The notes under the pieces were generated by a model. That model did not search any database, was not told where the DNA came from, and was given only the letters and a program-made list of their open reading frames with translations. Both the position numbers and the translations under genes were made by a program. Of a stretch of DNA of 64,000 nt, positions 52,510 to 64,000 are shown in pieces; positions within the stretch are counted from its first letter, which is position 1, and the number at the start of each line of letters is the position of its first letter. This DNA comes from Archegozetes longisetosus (Eukaryota; Arthropoda; Arachnida; Sarcoptiformes; Trhypochthoniidae). The stretch lies in assembly GCA_018873245.2 (NCBI GenBank), contig JAEMBT020000003.1, positions 11,439,843 through 11,503,842 of the forward strand, written 5' to 3'.

Positions 52510-54420
52510 AACTAGTGCTCAATCAAAAAAGTAAATAATCTGTCAACATGAGAAAAATCAGATCAATTATTTAATTATCATAAAAGCTTTACGGACCGAA
52601 TGTTTGTATATAGTATATAAAACCAGAACTAAAACATAATCAAAATCAGATACATGTTTAATTAATTAGTTTTTATGCCAAAACTCGTAATCTGTCAAAC
52701 ATTTGGTCGTCTTTGATTGACCGCCATTTAAACAACTCGCTGTTCAATCGATATAATCGTGTCTTAAAAAGTACAGTTTTAGCCCGAATACTAAACCCAA
52801 CACTTTTAGTTAACCTAATCTTTTTCTATTGAGTTTTCGTATATGAAGTTATGAGAGTAAAGAGTAATCTCCCGGTGATATATTATGCAATTAGCGTTTT
52901 AGGCTCTTATCTAACAACAACACATTTCTTTATTATTTCCATATTTATATTTAAATCTCTTATAATACGTGAACTTAACTGTCACTAGAGGTAGTTCTTT
53001 AATATCACATAATTTAATATTAAAATAATAATTTTTATTATTTGCCATAAATATTCTTTTTTGAGAATGTAAGTCATACGAAACACAGGATTCTTACTAA
53101 ATTTTTTTTACTTCCATTAATCCGTGGTTTTAATCAAAAAATATCCTAATTTTCTTTCATAAGTACTTTTTCTTGATTCAAGATTTATGGCAAACCATTA
53201 TTTTCAAACGATTTATTTCCTTATCATTCTTTCAAATTAGTCAGAAAAGTCTTTATTTTAATTGGAAAACTTTTCTAAATATCGCTTTTAATGATGGAAA
53301 ATCAATTCTAATAAGTAATAAAAGTTTTTCATAAAAATTTGAATTATAGTAATGAATCTCTGAATGATTGTTCGTCTCCTATCTAAAGAGTTTACTCTTT
53401 TCTTTCCTTTTTTTTAAACAATTTTCTTTCGCAATTTTAACTTTATTATGCATAAAATGAACGGCTGAACTGCAAAAGATATATCGTTTTCTGTTTAGTA
53501 CAACAATCACGACAAAGATATTGGTATTTATTTTCACTTCAGAGCATGAATTACATCAAAGTCTTATTACTTGGATTTTTTTCTTTCTAACTGATAGTAC
53601 AGTTTATTTCTGATACGTTTTCCCAACAGTTTTAATCATCAGTAAATTTTGATTGCAAAGTAAGCAAAATATTATCATTGCTAATCATTATGCAATCATT
53701 TATTGCATAAAATCATAAGTTTACAAAGTAGTGAATATATGACATGAATTTTCCATGAGAACGCATTCCTAAAAGACCAAAATCTATTTTTCATATCCAA
53801 GAAATAAATCAAATTGAAGAAATATATTTGAGCTTACTGAAAACAGAATTTTAAAAATAGCAGAATATTCTTATTTTCATATGAATTCTCGGTATTAGTC
53901 AGTATCAGGAAATGAATCGATGCGTGTAAGAACTTTTCGATAGCTAGAGATGTTTATATATGAAAGTGAAGCCAATTTTCCGCAAATGCCAGTTGTAATC
54001 AAAGGGACCATCAAATTCTAGCTAAACGGCTAAATCCAAGAGTCAGGAAATTCAACGTTTATTGGCAGCAATAATGTGACCATTTTTGCAGCATGTATTC
54101 CAAAGCGTTGGTCATTCTTATCACATAATTCTCTATTATATCCTTCTTTCTCCAACTATCCTAAAAAGATACCCCTTTTTGACACTGATATCGAGTCACA
54201 AATCTTTTACTTTAGGACTTAAGTATTTTTTCCTTTTTTATATCAGTTTTTGTTATATTGTTATATTGTATATAAAGTTATTTTCAACTTATTTGATGAT
54301 AACAAGTAATTGAAGGGGAAAACAGTGATAGAAAATTGAGAAAAAATTGTGGAAAATCGTTCAGAGAGAAAAAGTGCTAAAGTTTTACAGTTTTGCCTCT
54401 CATTTCAGAAAAGTTGGGAT

Positions 54421-54424
<4 letters not shown>

Positions 54425-54470
<46 letters not shown>
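54425..54470. repeat. (TC)23 microsatellite
   Basis: 46 bp of uninterrupted TC. Confidence 0.95.
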
Positions 54471-54472
<2 letters not shown>

Positions 54473-55604
54473 ATCGATAAAGTGTTTGTTTTCCTGATGC
54501 AGTGGCGGATTATTAGATATGTTTTGATATAACAACATATATATTAATCTTTAACAAATCCATTTTCATTAGTGTCTGTATTTCATTTCTATTTTACTCT
54601 ATCTTTGACTTAAGACTTGGTGTTTATGTAACGATCTCTATATGGGAATCCATTTTTCATGTGTTATTAAATATGATTTGAAGCTTTTGCCAATTGAATC
54701 TATGACTTATAAACTTGATATCATATAAATTTTTCCACTATTGTTATGGATTACGCCTCTGCTAAACATTATAAGGCAATTGAGGTCATGGCAGGACTTG
54801 AACGCAGTTAAGGGTTGGGATCAAGCAATTACGAGTTTTTCTCTTCATGTTAAAGGTTTATCTGTATGATTATTTTCTCACGTAATGCATAACTACAAAT
54901 CTAACCAAATTTTCTTAACCAAATTATTCTGTTGGATGTGAAACGCAAAATATTGAATAATTTGGACAAATTTGTGTAAAAAATCAATATTAAAATGAAT
55001 ATTAAGTAAATTAAAGAATGAGAAAAATATAAGCATTAATGATATTATTATAGCTTTAAATTCATATTCAAACAATTGTTGGCTTAAGTAGTTTTGAAGT
55101 GGGGCCAAGTCTATTAAACAGAACAAAATCTAATCGTTATCTTGAGAACAATGAAATCATTAAAATTGATGGTAAGCTTTTAAAGTGTGGCATAATTATT
55201 GAATATTATCCAATCAGGAGTTCTTGTACTTAGTATTTCAATTATTATTTTAATAGTAATGTTTGAGGGGCTCTACATTTAGCTATAGTTGGTGTGCAGT
55301 AGATACAAATAAGATTATATTGAAATGTTCAATGAGAAATACATTAATCAATCTTGGAATCAAAATTTATTTCATTAATTAGACGAAAGATAAGAAAACT
55401 TAAGAAAATCATTTCATTCAGTCGAACATTTATAGCATTAAAGAACTAATATTTCTATAATTTGACTGATTTTTGCTTCAAAGCCTTAATCGAAGATTAA
55501 ATAATAATAATTATTATTTATCATCTCTTACCGTTTGGTAGGAGAAAGTTATAATCTTCTTATTTAACAATAACTTGTCAAACGAAAGCGAAAGCCATTA
55601 AACG

Positions 55605-55607
<3 letters not shown>

Positions 55608-55659
<52 letters not shown>
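55608..55659. repeat. (TC)26 microsatellite
   Basis: 52 bp of uninterrupted TC, flanked by ACGTAA on the left and TTACGT on the right. Confidence 0.95.
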
Positions 55660-55662
<3 letters not shown>

Positions 55663-56056
55663 TTATTACGTTAAGTGATAGCTATTAGAGGAAAAGTATT
55701 AACGATACTTTTGTTAGTTATAATTATAGAAGTCTAATAATGATGATTAAAAATGTATGTTGTCGTCCGCGCTCAACAGATAAAAGTAAACAAATTGTAA
55801 TAATGAGTTCTCATTAAATTGCTTTAATGACCTGTTCATTTAGTTCTTTTTTAAGTATTTGAACATTTTCTAAATTAAATTTCTAGATTTAAAAGTTTAA
55901 TGAGTAATCAAAATGAACTGAAGAGCTAAAATAGGAATCAACTCTTAGGTTTCGAGCATATTTGTGCATTACATATTCTGTTTATTCATCAATAAATTGG
56001 ATCTCAATTTTCAAAGTATTGTTTTCTGGTCAAATCATCAAATCATTATTTCTAAA

Positions 56057-56336
56057 GTACTGTATTGCAAATAATAAATGGATCATATCCCTGCAATAAC
56101 ACTTATTTACATATATAATCAGTACTCCTTTAAGTACTAATCTAAGGAATAAACATTAATATGTATACAAAAAATATACATTTGGTTCGACTATATATCA
56201 ACTGAATGCATATTTTGTGTGCATATTAGTGTTTACTCCTTTTATTAGTACTTAAAGGAGTACTGATTATATATGTAAATAAGTATTATTGCAGGGGTAT
56301 GATAGATTTATTGATTTATTATTTGCAATACAGTAC
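56057..56336. mobile_element. Long hairpin element (280 bp palindrome)
   Basis: The outer arm GTACTGTATTGCAAATAATA (from 56057) is matched on the other strand by the end at 56314-56336. The match continues inward through CCCTGCAATAA, TACATATATAATCAGTACTC, CTTTAAGTACTAAT and TAAACATTAATATG, leaving a centre of about 40 bp near 56175-56214. The arms are nearly identical, so the element or inversion is recent. No coding capacity. Confidence 0.85.
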
Positions 56337-59300
56337 ATGAATACTAAATAATTTTGAGTCGTCAATTGTTTGGTCTGTAATTAAAAAGAATTGTAAACTA
56401 TTGTTTACCTAACAATTAATTGATATCTTTATTTCTCAATTTCAGCACGAATTTAATATATTTTCAAAAATTCAGTTATAAATCAATGTGAAAGCAAAGT
56501 GAGGTACCATAAAAGCAAAAAATGGCTACTTATGCTTAAAGCAATGAATTAACATTTAGTTTAATAACTGTTTTACATATAAAATAATTGGTACGTGAGA
56601 ATTGATAGCATAAATCAAAAAAGACTAATTCATATAATTAGAAAATTACAGATCGAATCATTACTATAATTAGAGAAAAAAGTTTTTATAGCCCGCACAT
56701 CAACTAATATGTTATATAAAAAATTATGAATTTTTGATGCGTTGTCGTCTGTATTGTTGTCTCAAAGTAAACTTTTCATGTCTGCCATTAAGAATATCTA
56801 TAGTACAAGGATCTAGAATCCATCGGATAATAGAATTCTGATATAAAATGATAAGAAATGACTTATCGACATAAGTCTGCTATCTAAATATATGAGAGAA
56901 ATAACTAATTTGTAATTAAGATTAAATCATATCGTGACTATCATGAGACTTATTAACTATCGAAACGATAGTATTTGATGTATTGCCCAGCAATAAAATT
57001 AAGAGAGTTATATATCCTATGGATTTTCATGTTTGTAATTCAACATAATTTGTGTACTTATGAATGGAAGAAAAAATTAAAGGTGCAAAAATCAAATATT
57101 AATTTGAATATTATTTTTTTGAAATAACTTTTATCTGACTTTTCCAATATTTATTTCTAACTTTTTTGAAAAAATGATATATCTCAAAGTATTCATCGAA
57201 GCGTTTGCCTAAATATGATTTCTTGCAATATTTTATATAAGATAATAGTTTTAGACTTGAAATGCCATAGTTTTGAAAATTTGATTTCTGAATATAAAAG
57301 AAACTCAAATTACAACTGACTCGTGAGGATAGCTTTTAAAAGTAAAATTCAAGAGACATAAGAGAAACACTTTTTTCATAAATTTTGTCAAGCATTATAT
57401 CAAACGCTTGTTTCGATTGCGTAGTTTTCATGCTTATGAAGTCATCTCTGATCGCTTCATATAAAATACTCAAAAAGTTCTTTTATTATTGAATTTGAAG
57501 CTCAACTGAAAGAGAATAACAGGAAGACTAAAAAGTTGGCTCGTATTCGAGTATTGAATATATTTTAGTAGTACTAAAATTAACTACTGCTCAAAACAAT
57601 TTGTATTTTTCTTGAATCGATTTCGGTGCTATTGAACTCTTGAAACTATTTTTGTTTCATCGTATTATCAAATTTAGAATAAAATTAAGGTTTTTTCTCG
57701 TTATGTAATCAAGTTTTTTGTCGAACAGAATTGAGTTTTGAATTTTTTACTTCAAATTTGAATAAAGGAATCTGAACTTTCCTAAGATTGCAGGTCATAT
57801 GAGAAACATATCCTTCAAGTACAAAACAATTATTAAGTAAAGAATCTAAAAATTAGATAACCAATTCTGGTCTTCAATCAAGTAAAAGAATTTATCGGTT
57901 GAACTAAATCTAGAGCTTTTCGTTGTCTATTATAGCTTAAAAGGAATAATAGATCTTATTATAGTTGCCTCAAGTATTTTATTCTAGAATTAATATTCTT
58001 ATCTTATATCAACTTTTCTTATTCAATGTATGTGAACAATTCTAGAAAATTGAGTGAAGATCACAGTTTTGTGCAAGAGGTTCAAGAATAAAGAGAAATT
58101 GAGTAAAATGCGAAAGCTTATCCTTTATAGTCTTACAAATTTTCTGTTTAATCTTTGACTTAGTATAAAATCTCTTATTAACAGAATATGAACTTCACAT
58201 AAAACCTAAAATATTAACTGTTTCTATAATTTTCTCATTTATTCATATATTAATAAAACTTGTATTATTTCCAGAAAAATTGGACTTTTACTATGGATAT
58301 GCCTTTGAGGCAAGTCCGAAACAAACTTAAAACTTTAATACATTTTCAGCCAGAGAGACAAACACCCAAAAACTAATATCTAAAGTATTATATCATTGTT
58401 GCTTCAAATGTAATACCTTTTGTATCTCATATATATTTAATCTCTTGCATAATATTCCACTAAAGCACAGCTGCTCTGCAAAGCAGTTCTCGATTATCAT
58501 ATGTTAATCCATTTGGAGAGCGAGCGAGACTTATGTTAGTCTGTATTCAGAGTGGAGAGAGAGAGAGAGAGAGATTTAAGAGAATAAGAAATAGTTGACC
58601 AAAATTCTATATTTGAAATTTTAGCCAAACACATGTCGTTATTATTGTTGCTGCACGAGACCAGAAAAGATAGGAATTGAGTAACGTCTCTATAGTATTC
58701 AAAATGGTTTTCACATACAATAATAACGAATTTTTCACTTTTAGAAAATTTTTTGAATCTTTTTTGAGCTCAACATCTATGGCAACCATTTTGTTCTTAA
58801 ACTTTTCTCTTCGAGTTTTGATTAGATTTATTTTCAAGATCTTCAGTATTAAAGTTATTAAGGGTATAGCTAATTAAACTTAATCAAGAATTCAAGCTTT
58901 TCGGCACTTATAACTTTAATCAGAATTTTCTTTCTATTTATATTAGAAAGCTGTGAACCAAAAAAACTGATATATAACTGAAGTATTTTATTAACTTTGA
59001 ATAAAATTAAGGTTTATGTCCATTAGGATATTTACATGAGAAACATCATAATCCGATTTATGAGTCTCTTTTTCACAACAAATAGCGTTCAAATTTGATG
59101 CATTCGAGTCTTGAATCATTGTTTTTACAGATTGTTCTTAGCTTTTAAGCTCACACAGCATTAGCTAAACATAGAATACGATTATCTCAAATATCATAAT
59201 ATCTTAGCTGTTTTGTTATCTTCTCATTCCTAAACTAGAAAAATATAATCACATTTGCGCTCACTTCTCTATTTGTGATTTATTTCAGTATTTTTAATAA

Positions 59301-59445
59301 CAAACTGCACCCCAATTGTTGCAGATTTGCTTTTGTAGGTGCAACCATTTCTAGACATAAATAATGTGTTTATAAACAAAGACGCAAATTCTCAACTAAT
59401 TATAAAAACACATGTATTCTTATGTCAATTCTATATCGTATTTAT
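56337..59445. other. Non-coding region
   Basis: No recognisable exon. A GC-richer, purine-rich patch (58460-58575) ends in a (GA)n tract. Confidence 0.45.
58555..58574. repeat. (GA)10 microsatellite
   Basis: Ten GA units following GGAGAGCGAGCGAGAC. It is one of few tracts with GA on the plus strand. Confidence 0.9.
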
Positions 59446-59806
59446 TAACGTAAAAGTGCTTTTAAATGCGCACGTATTCAAAATAAAACACTAGTAGATT
59501 GACCTAAAATCCTACCAACTTGTAAGTGACACATAACGCTAATGTTATTCTCAGACACTTTTTTATTATAGGAAAATAAGTTTTTTAATTGAATTTGTTC
59601 TAACTTAATGGTCAGTTATGAAGTCATTCACTCTGTGTTAAAGACATGTGTTTAATGTTTCATAAAAAGTATGTATTCAATTGAAACGAACTTTTAGAGC
59701 TGACCTCACTCTTTCAGGCTTCAATGCGCAAGTATTTAAGGTGAACTCAGTACCAAAAAAAGTTTCACCTTAAGTACGTGCGTATTTTAAACGCACTCAT
59801 ACGTTA
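59446..59806. mobile_element. MITE-like element with 33-bp terminal inverted repeats
   Basis: The left end TAACGTAAAAGTGCTTTTAA, continuing ATGCGCACGTATT, matches the reverse complement of the right end (59774-59806: TAACGTATGAGTGCGTTTAA then AATACGCACGTAC). The right part also folds on itself: ATGCGCAAGTATTTAAGGTG near 59730 pairs with CACCTTAAGTACGTGCGTAT near 59767. No transposase. Confidence 0.65.
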
Positions 59807-60604
59807 GAATAAAATTATCACACACTATTTCTCTGGAAAAATTAACTGTAATTTTGACAGCGATTGGTTGAAAACTTCAGAAGTTTTAAAATTTGATATA
59901 AAGTTATTTCGAATGTGTATTAATTTGTTTAAAGTTTTCTTGAAAACTATTGTGCAATAACATAAAAAATTTAACTGCATTTAACAGATAAAAACTCGAT
60001 TTATTTGTAACATAACATTTTCCTGAGTTCAAACTTTGTTTCATTGATAAAACTTTCATATGTGAGAGTTTACCAAAGAAACAGTTTTTGGTGGGTTATA
60101 GGTTTTCCCACACTTCCATTTTTAAATAAAGACAGTTTGTATAACAATCTACCTAAGTTTTAACTTGTGATCCAATGGCAAAAATAAGAGTTAATTAACT
60201 TTAAATTGGGTAGTTATTCGCATGGTAATTAATGTATTTGACTTCAGGCTTTACGCGCAAGCGTCACAAAACTGTGTTAATTGCCAATAGCATTAGGTCT
60301 ATAAGAATAGGTTTTAGTTTACATACATTTTATATGCTTCAAAAATAAAATGTGTCATGTTACTTAGATCAAATTAAATCAAATATTAATATTTTATATC
60401 TATAATGTCCTTTAACTTTTCTAATTAATAATTTCAATAATAATCAATTAAAACAAAATTTTCAAAATTTGAATTAAGCAATACTTTGAGGACGTTTTTT
60501 TTCGAGTGAAAACTCTGGCTCGTGTACCACTTCTTGAAAGAAATTCACATATTTAATATGAAAACTTCATAAAAGATGATAATGAGAATAGTTTCTTGTA
60601 TGTA
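59807..60604. other. Non-coding spacer
   Basis: AT-rich sequence between two small elements, with no recognisable gene. Confidence 0.5.
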
Positions 60605-60756
60605 CAGTCGCCTCTCATTATAATGAGCGCTATAATTCGTTGATTATAATGGGAACGCTCTATCGGATATAGCGTGCATAGTCTGAGAACCAAATAATTT
60701 GTTAAAGAATGTACACTATATTCACTATACCCGACTTCATTGTAGATAGTTAACTG
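60605..60756. mobile_element. Pogo/Tc1-like MITE at a TA site
   Basis: Begins CAGTCGCCTCTCATTATAAT and ends, on the other strand, CAGTTAACTATCTACAATGA. It is flanked on both sides by TA (60603-60604 and 60757-60758). The CAGT...CCTCTC-NTTATAA start resembles pogo-type element ends known in animals. 152 bp, non-coding, short imperfect inverted repeats. Confidence 0.5.
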
Positions 60757-60758
60757 TA

Positions 60759-62156
60759 TTTAATAAACACATGTTTTATTTATCTATGTTGTGTTTGTGT
60801 CTTGCAATCAATTTATAGATCAAAAGTTTACTAACCCTTATCGGGATCTCTATTACTCGATCTCTAAGTTGTGTCTATAATTGAATAGGTTTATCTATCT
60901 TTTAATTTTACAGTTAATTTGGTTTACTAAACTTGAAAATCATTTGATTTGAATATGATCTATTTCCTAATTGATATACGAATAATCTGTCAATAGAAAG
61001 TTTAGATTAAATAGTGTTTCAATTGATTTACTGCTTTCGTAAGCAAAACAAAGTAACTTTTTCCAACTATCATTCCTTATAATCCATTGAAAAAGTAATG
61101 CGCCAAACCGATTGTCCCCTCAGGTTATTGTGTTATACTCTAGGATTAATACTTTCCTTTTGGTGACACAATCGCATTAACAGACTCTTTATTTGTCTTA
61201 CTTCTTAGAGAAATATCCAATGATTGCACATTTATTTCGCACCAATATCCCTGTAAATTCAACATTTTATTGATAAGAAAGTAATTATTATTTTATTCAT
61301 GATCACATCTAATTGAAAACTTAGGTTTTGGAAACAGCCAACGCCTCACGAAAATACCACTTCATGTTTGATTTGTCTTGGTAATTATAATATATTTTGT
61401 TAATAATTTTACTTTTCAAGTTTCCTATGATTTCTTTTTTATAAGGTTCGACTTTTCTGCTAAACTATTGTTTTACTAAGTATTAAGTGGTTATTGAACG
61501 TCAAAGTTTAAAATAGAGAATTTGATTATTTGCTAAGCTTTATATGTATTACTGGAAATGCACTTAATTGAGTCACTTTTATTGCAATTTTAAAGGCCAG
61601 CCCGGCAAAGGTAGCATTATATTCAATAATTTTTCAACTTATGAATAGTTAATGAAAGTACGCGTTCAACACTTAAGCGATTGTGAGAGTGATCATCAGC
61701 ACGAATATCTTTGTGTTGCCAAAACTTTTCGGGAGTTAATTGTAAATCAAATCATTTAATCGGTTTATCGATAAAATAAGTCTATTTGATAATATACGAT
61801 ACATTGAAGCAACAATCCCTTTAATTTAGACTATATTCACTATTTGGAAAACAATTTAATTGAATTTGGGCGTAATTCGCGACAGTAAGTACTCATTAAT
61901 GTAGTATAGCAGGACTCGTTCACTATTGCTAGGATTTAACCGTTAGTCAAAATGACTATAAGTTAGACTACTGCTCTCAAGTTTCGACAAGCATAAAGAC
62001 ATCTGACGGTTACCATCGAAATCAGGCTGAAAGAAGCTCTTGTATACATTTGCAAAATTGTTTAGGTAAAAGTAGATTTCTTGTGGTTATAAGAGATCAA
62101 TAGAACGATCGCAGTTTATTAGAAAATCGACAAACAATTATCCAATAGAAAACCTA
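60759..62156. other. Non-coding region before the BTB relic
   Basis: No recognised exon. The part from about 61650 is slightly richer in G+C and may contain decayed upstream sequence of the BTB gene, but no motif is readable. Confidence 0.4.
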
Positions 62157-63275
62157 TTGATTGATATCGAAGATTCCAGCCAAATCAATTATGAATTCAA
62201 ATTTTCACCATTCAAGCTCGAATTACTTCATTTATTACGTCTTAAAAAATTGATTCAAAACTCAAAAATAATGGTGCAGAATATCTTAGAATTATCTCCC
62301 GTTTATACAAAAATCTTGAATAAGAAGTATATTTACGAGAGTCTGTTTGTAAGGTTTATGAATGATTGGCAAATATAGAAATGTTCTGAATGAACAAAAC
62401 TAAAGCCCAAGACTATAGATTCTTCTACGATAGTTTGGGTTAGGATTAGCTCATCGAGAGAAATAAATTATTGGCTCAAAACAGTAACTAGTTACACGAA
62501 AATTCTCTTAAGATCTGGCGTAAGATTGAGACAATCGAAATTACAGAAAGAAATCGAAACTGATTACAGACAGTTTTACAAAAGTTAGTTTTTTAAATAG
62601 AACCGACTGATTTCCAAAGCTGTGGTCAATGGCAAAGAATTTTATGCCCACAAAACAGTATTGGCTGCAAGATCTCGAGTATTTCAGGCTATGATTTGCA
62701 ATGATATCAAGTGTAAGATGAAGGAAAAGCTATTATGTATAAGCAAAAGTCAAAGCAAAAGTTTTTTGAACAATTGTTGGCCTTTATATGAAGTAATTTC
62801 TTCTAAACCACGACAAGTGACAAAATTTTAGGAATTACGATAAACTCTTATTCCCATGTGTTTTTGGATGAGGAATTCAATAGAAACGTTACTTAGACCG
62901 AAAAAGGCTTAAGTCCCATAGAAAACTGCACTCCAAGTTTGATTTTATTATCATAAAGATATAAATCTACATTCACTTTTCTCGGTTTTCTCAATAAAAC
63001 ATTATAAGGAGTTATCTCCTTTTGATAAAACACTAGAAATGGCCGCTTATTGAAGAAAATGCAGAAAAGTAACTGATAATCACCATTATTATTATTATAT
63101 TGAAGTAGTCGAATACATTTTTCTTAAGAATTATGTTCAAAGAATGCAATCATAAAAATGTTATGAAAGCCATGTAGGAGAGTATCGTATACAATATATA
63201 CCTGAGATTCAATTAAAAGATTTCATTACGAAAACTATTGAAAACGCTAAGAATAAAGTCAATGGCGAATGAAGT
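62157..63275 (+). pseudogene. BTB/POZ (TdPOZ/SPOP-like) pseudogene
   Basis: Relic of a BTB-domain protein of the SPOP/TdPOZ kind, which are adaptors for cullin-3 ubiquitin ligases. One frame can be followed from 62157 to about 62740 despite stops at 62376, 62391, 62583 and 62598. Its end reads KLQKEIETDYRQFYKS, two stops, NRLISKAV and then the BTB start VVNGKEFYAHKTVLAARS plus RVFQAM (from 62622). A frame change then gives QKFFEQLLAFI (62756-62788), the usual FEqLLaFIY of the fold, followed by TGA. Further decayed pieces include FLKNYVQRM and YIPEIQLKDFITKTIENAKN, ending near 63275. A MATH domain upstream is plausible but unreadable. Clearly non-functional as written. Confidence 0.75.
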
Positions 63276-63808
63276 GAGATAAATCTGTAGCAAAGGTAAT
63301 AACTGGTGAATCATAAAAGATAGTTTATATCATCGTGCAAAAAGAAAAGTCTTGTAAATAAGTTGTTCAATAAAATAATTAATAAAAAGAGGGTTTATAT
63401 TTTTCCATTAAAGTATCTACTCATAAACAACTTTTGAGAATTAAGGATAATTTTAATTGGTAAATTTTTTCGTTGTCTTCTTATCAAAATCTTCATATTC
63501 ACTAAAAGTTATTTCCAACCTTTATATCAAACTTTATTTAAGTGAAAATATTTGTTATTATTATTTTCCGACTATTGATAGCAGAGTATTACTATATTAT
63601 TGTTGACGAATGAGTAATGCTTAAAAAATTAATCTCTTCATGAGACCCATATTCTTTATAAGATAGTTTCTTAAAGCGTAAGAAATCTTGTAACTGCATT
63701 CTGAGAAATGTAAGCTTAAGACCTAATTTTGCACTTAAAATTCAAATCCTGAACATGAAACTGCATTGTTTATTAAAGCAGTGATAAGTGAAGTTTTATT
63801 GTATTGTA
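63276..63808. other. Non-coding sequence
   Basis: AT-rich, with AATAAA-type motifs soon after the BTB relic (about 63372). Nothing else recognisable. Confidence 0.5.
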
Positions 63809-64000
63809 TTAGGTTGTCCGGATCAAAAGTTGTATTACATTTTGGGCTATAACTTTTAAAGTACTCATATTTTCAGTGCCATCTTGTAATTATTTAGTTG
63901 AATACTTATTAAATATCATTGAATTTAATTTGAATTTGAATCTGTTCACTAATGAGATATTAATAGTTTTGATCTAATATATTTGCGTATATATTTCAAG
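63809..64000. mobile_element. Possible mariner-like element end, cut by the window edge
   Basis: TTAGGTTGTCCGGATCAAAA, preceded by TA, resembles the terminal repeat of mariner-family elements, which often begin TTAGGTTG. The remainder lies outside the window, so neither the partner repeat nor a transposase can be checked. Confidence 0.35.

Larger units (their letters stand above)
52510..56056. other. Non-coding region with two (TC)n tracts
   Basis: No recognisable exon. Open frames at 54086-54313 and 54347-54532 are low-complexity; the latter reads through the (TC)n repeat as Ser-Leu repeats. Confidence 0.45.

Noticed and set aside
54347-54532. Open frame with a Ser-Leu repeat.
   Set aside because: It is the translation of the (TC)23 microsatellite.

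Overview
This is an AT-rich, gene-poor stretch of eukaryotic nuclear DNA, most likely from an arthropod and probably a chelicerate/mite. The reasons are a spliced gene of the Beaten-path (Beat) immunoglobulin family, gustatory-receptor-like (Gr) relics, a TdPOZ-type BTB relic, and many short inverted-repeat DNA elements and (TC)n microsatellites. No tRNA, rRNA, CRISPR or bacterial-type operon was seen. The mite assignment is inference from family resemblance and was not tested by a search.

Layout. About 1-10 kb is non-coding, with one small hAT-like element. About 10.1-15.4 kb is a graveyard of plus-strand relics: a nearly full-length broken Gr copy (10146-11258), an internally deleted Gr copy (13289-13566), and a dopamine beta-hydroxylase/MOXD1-like copper monooxygenase relic in two pieces (13673-14109 and 14934-15370). 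Between those two pieces lie a third Gr fragment (14508-14896) and a small inverted-repeat element. About 15.4-33.5 kb is non-coding, with inverted-repeat elements and one unusually GC-rich block near 28.7 kb.

The only gene that looks intact is on the minus strand: a Beat-like secreted protein with two Ig domains. Its signal-peptide exon is at 48721-48772, its Ig1 exon at 34984-35358, and its Ig2 exon at 33519-34007 (or to the stop at 33505). The first intron is 13.4 kb and the splice phases agree at both junctions. A GC-richer, C/T-rich block at about 49.2-49.5 kb is the best candidate for its promoter or 5'UTR.

The right-hand third is intergenic. It holds two long hairpin elements (51992-52509 and 56057-56336), several MITE-like elements, a broken BTB/POZ gene (62157-63275) and a mariner-like end at the window edge. 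I found no novel multi-gene system. The points most worth checking are the interleaved DBH/Gr relics, the Beat gene with its low-complexity linker, and the long hairpins. All family calls rest on recognising motifs by eye.
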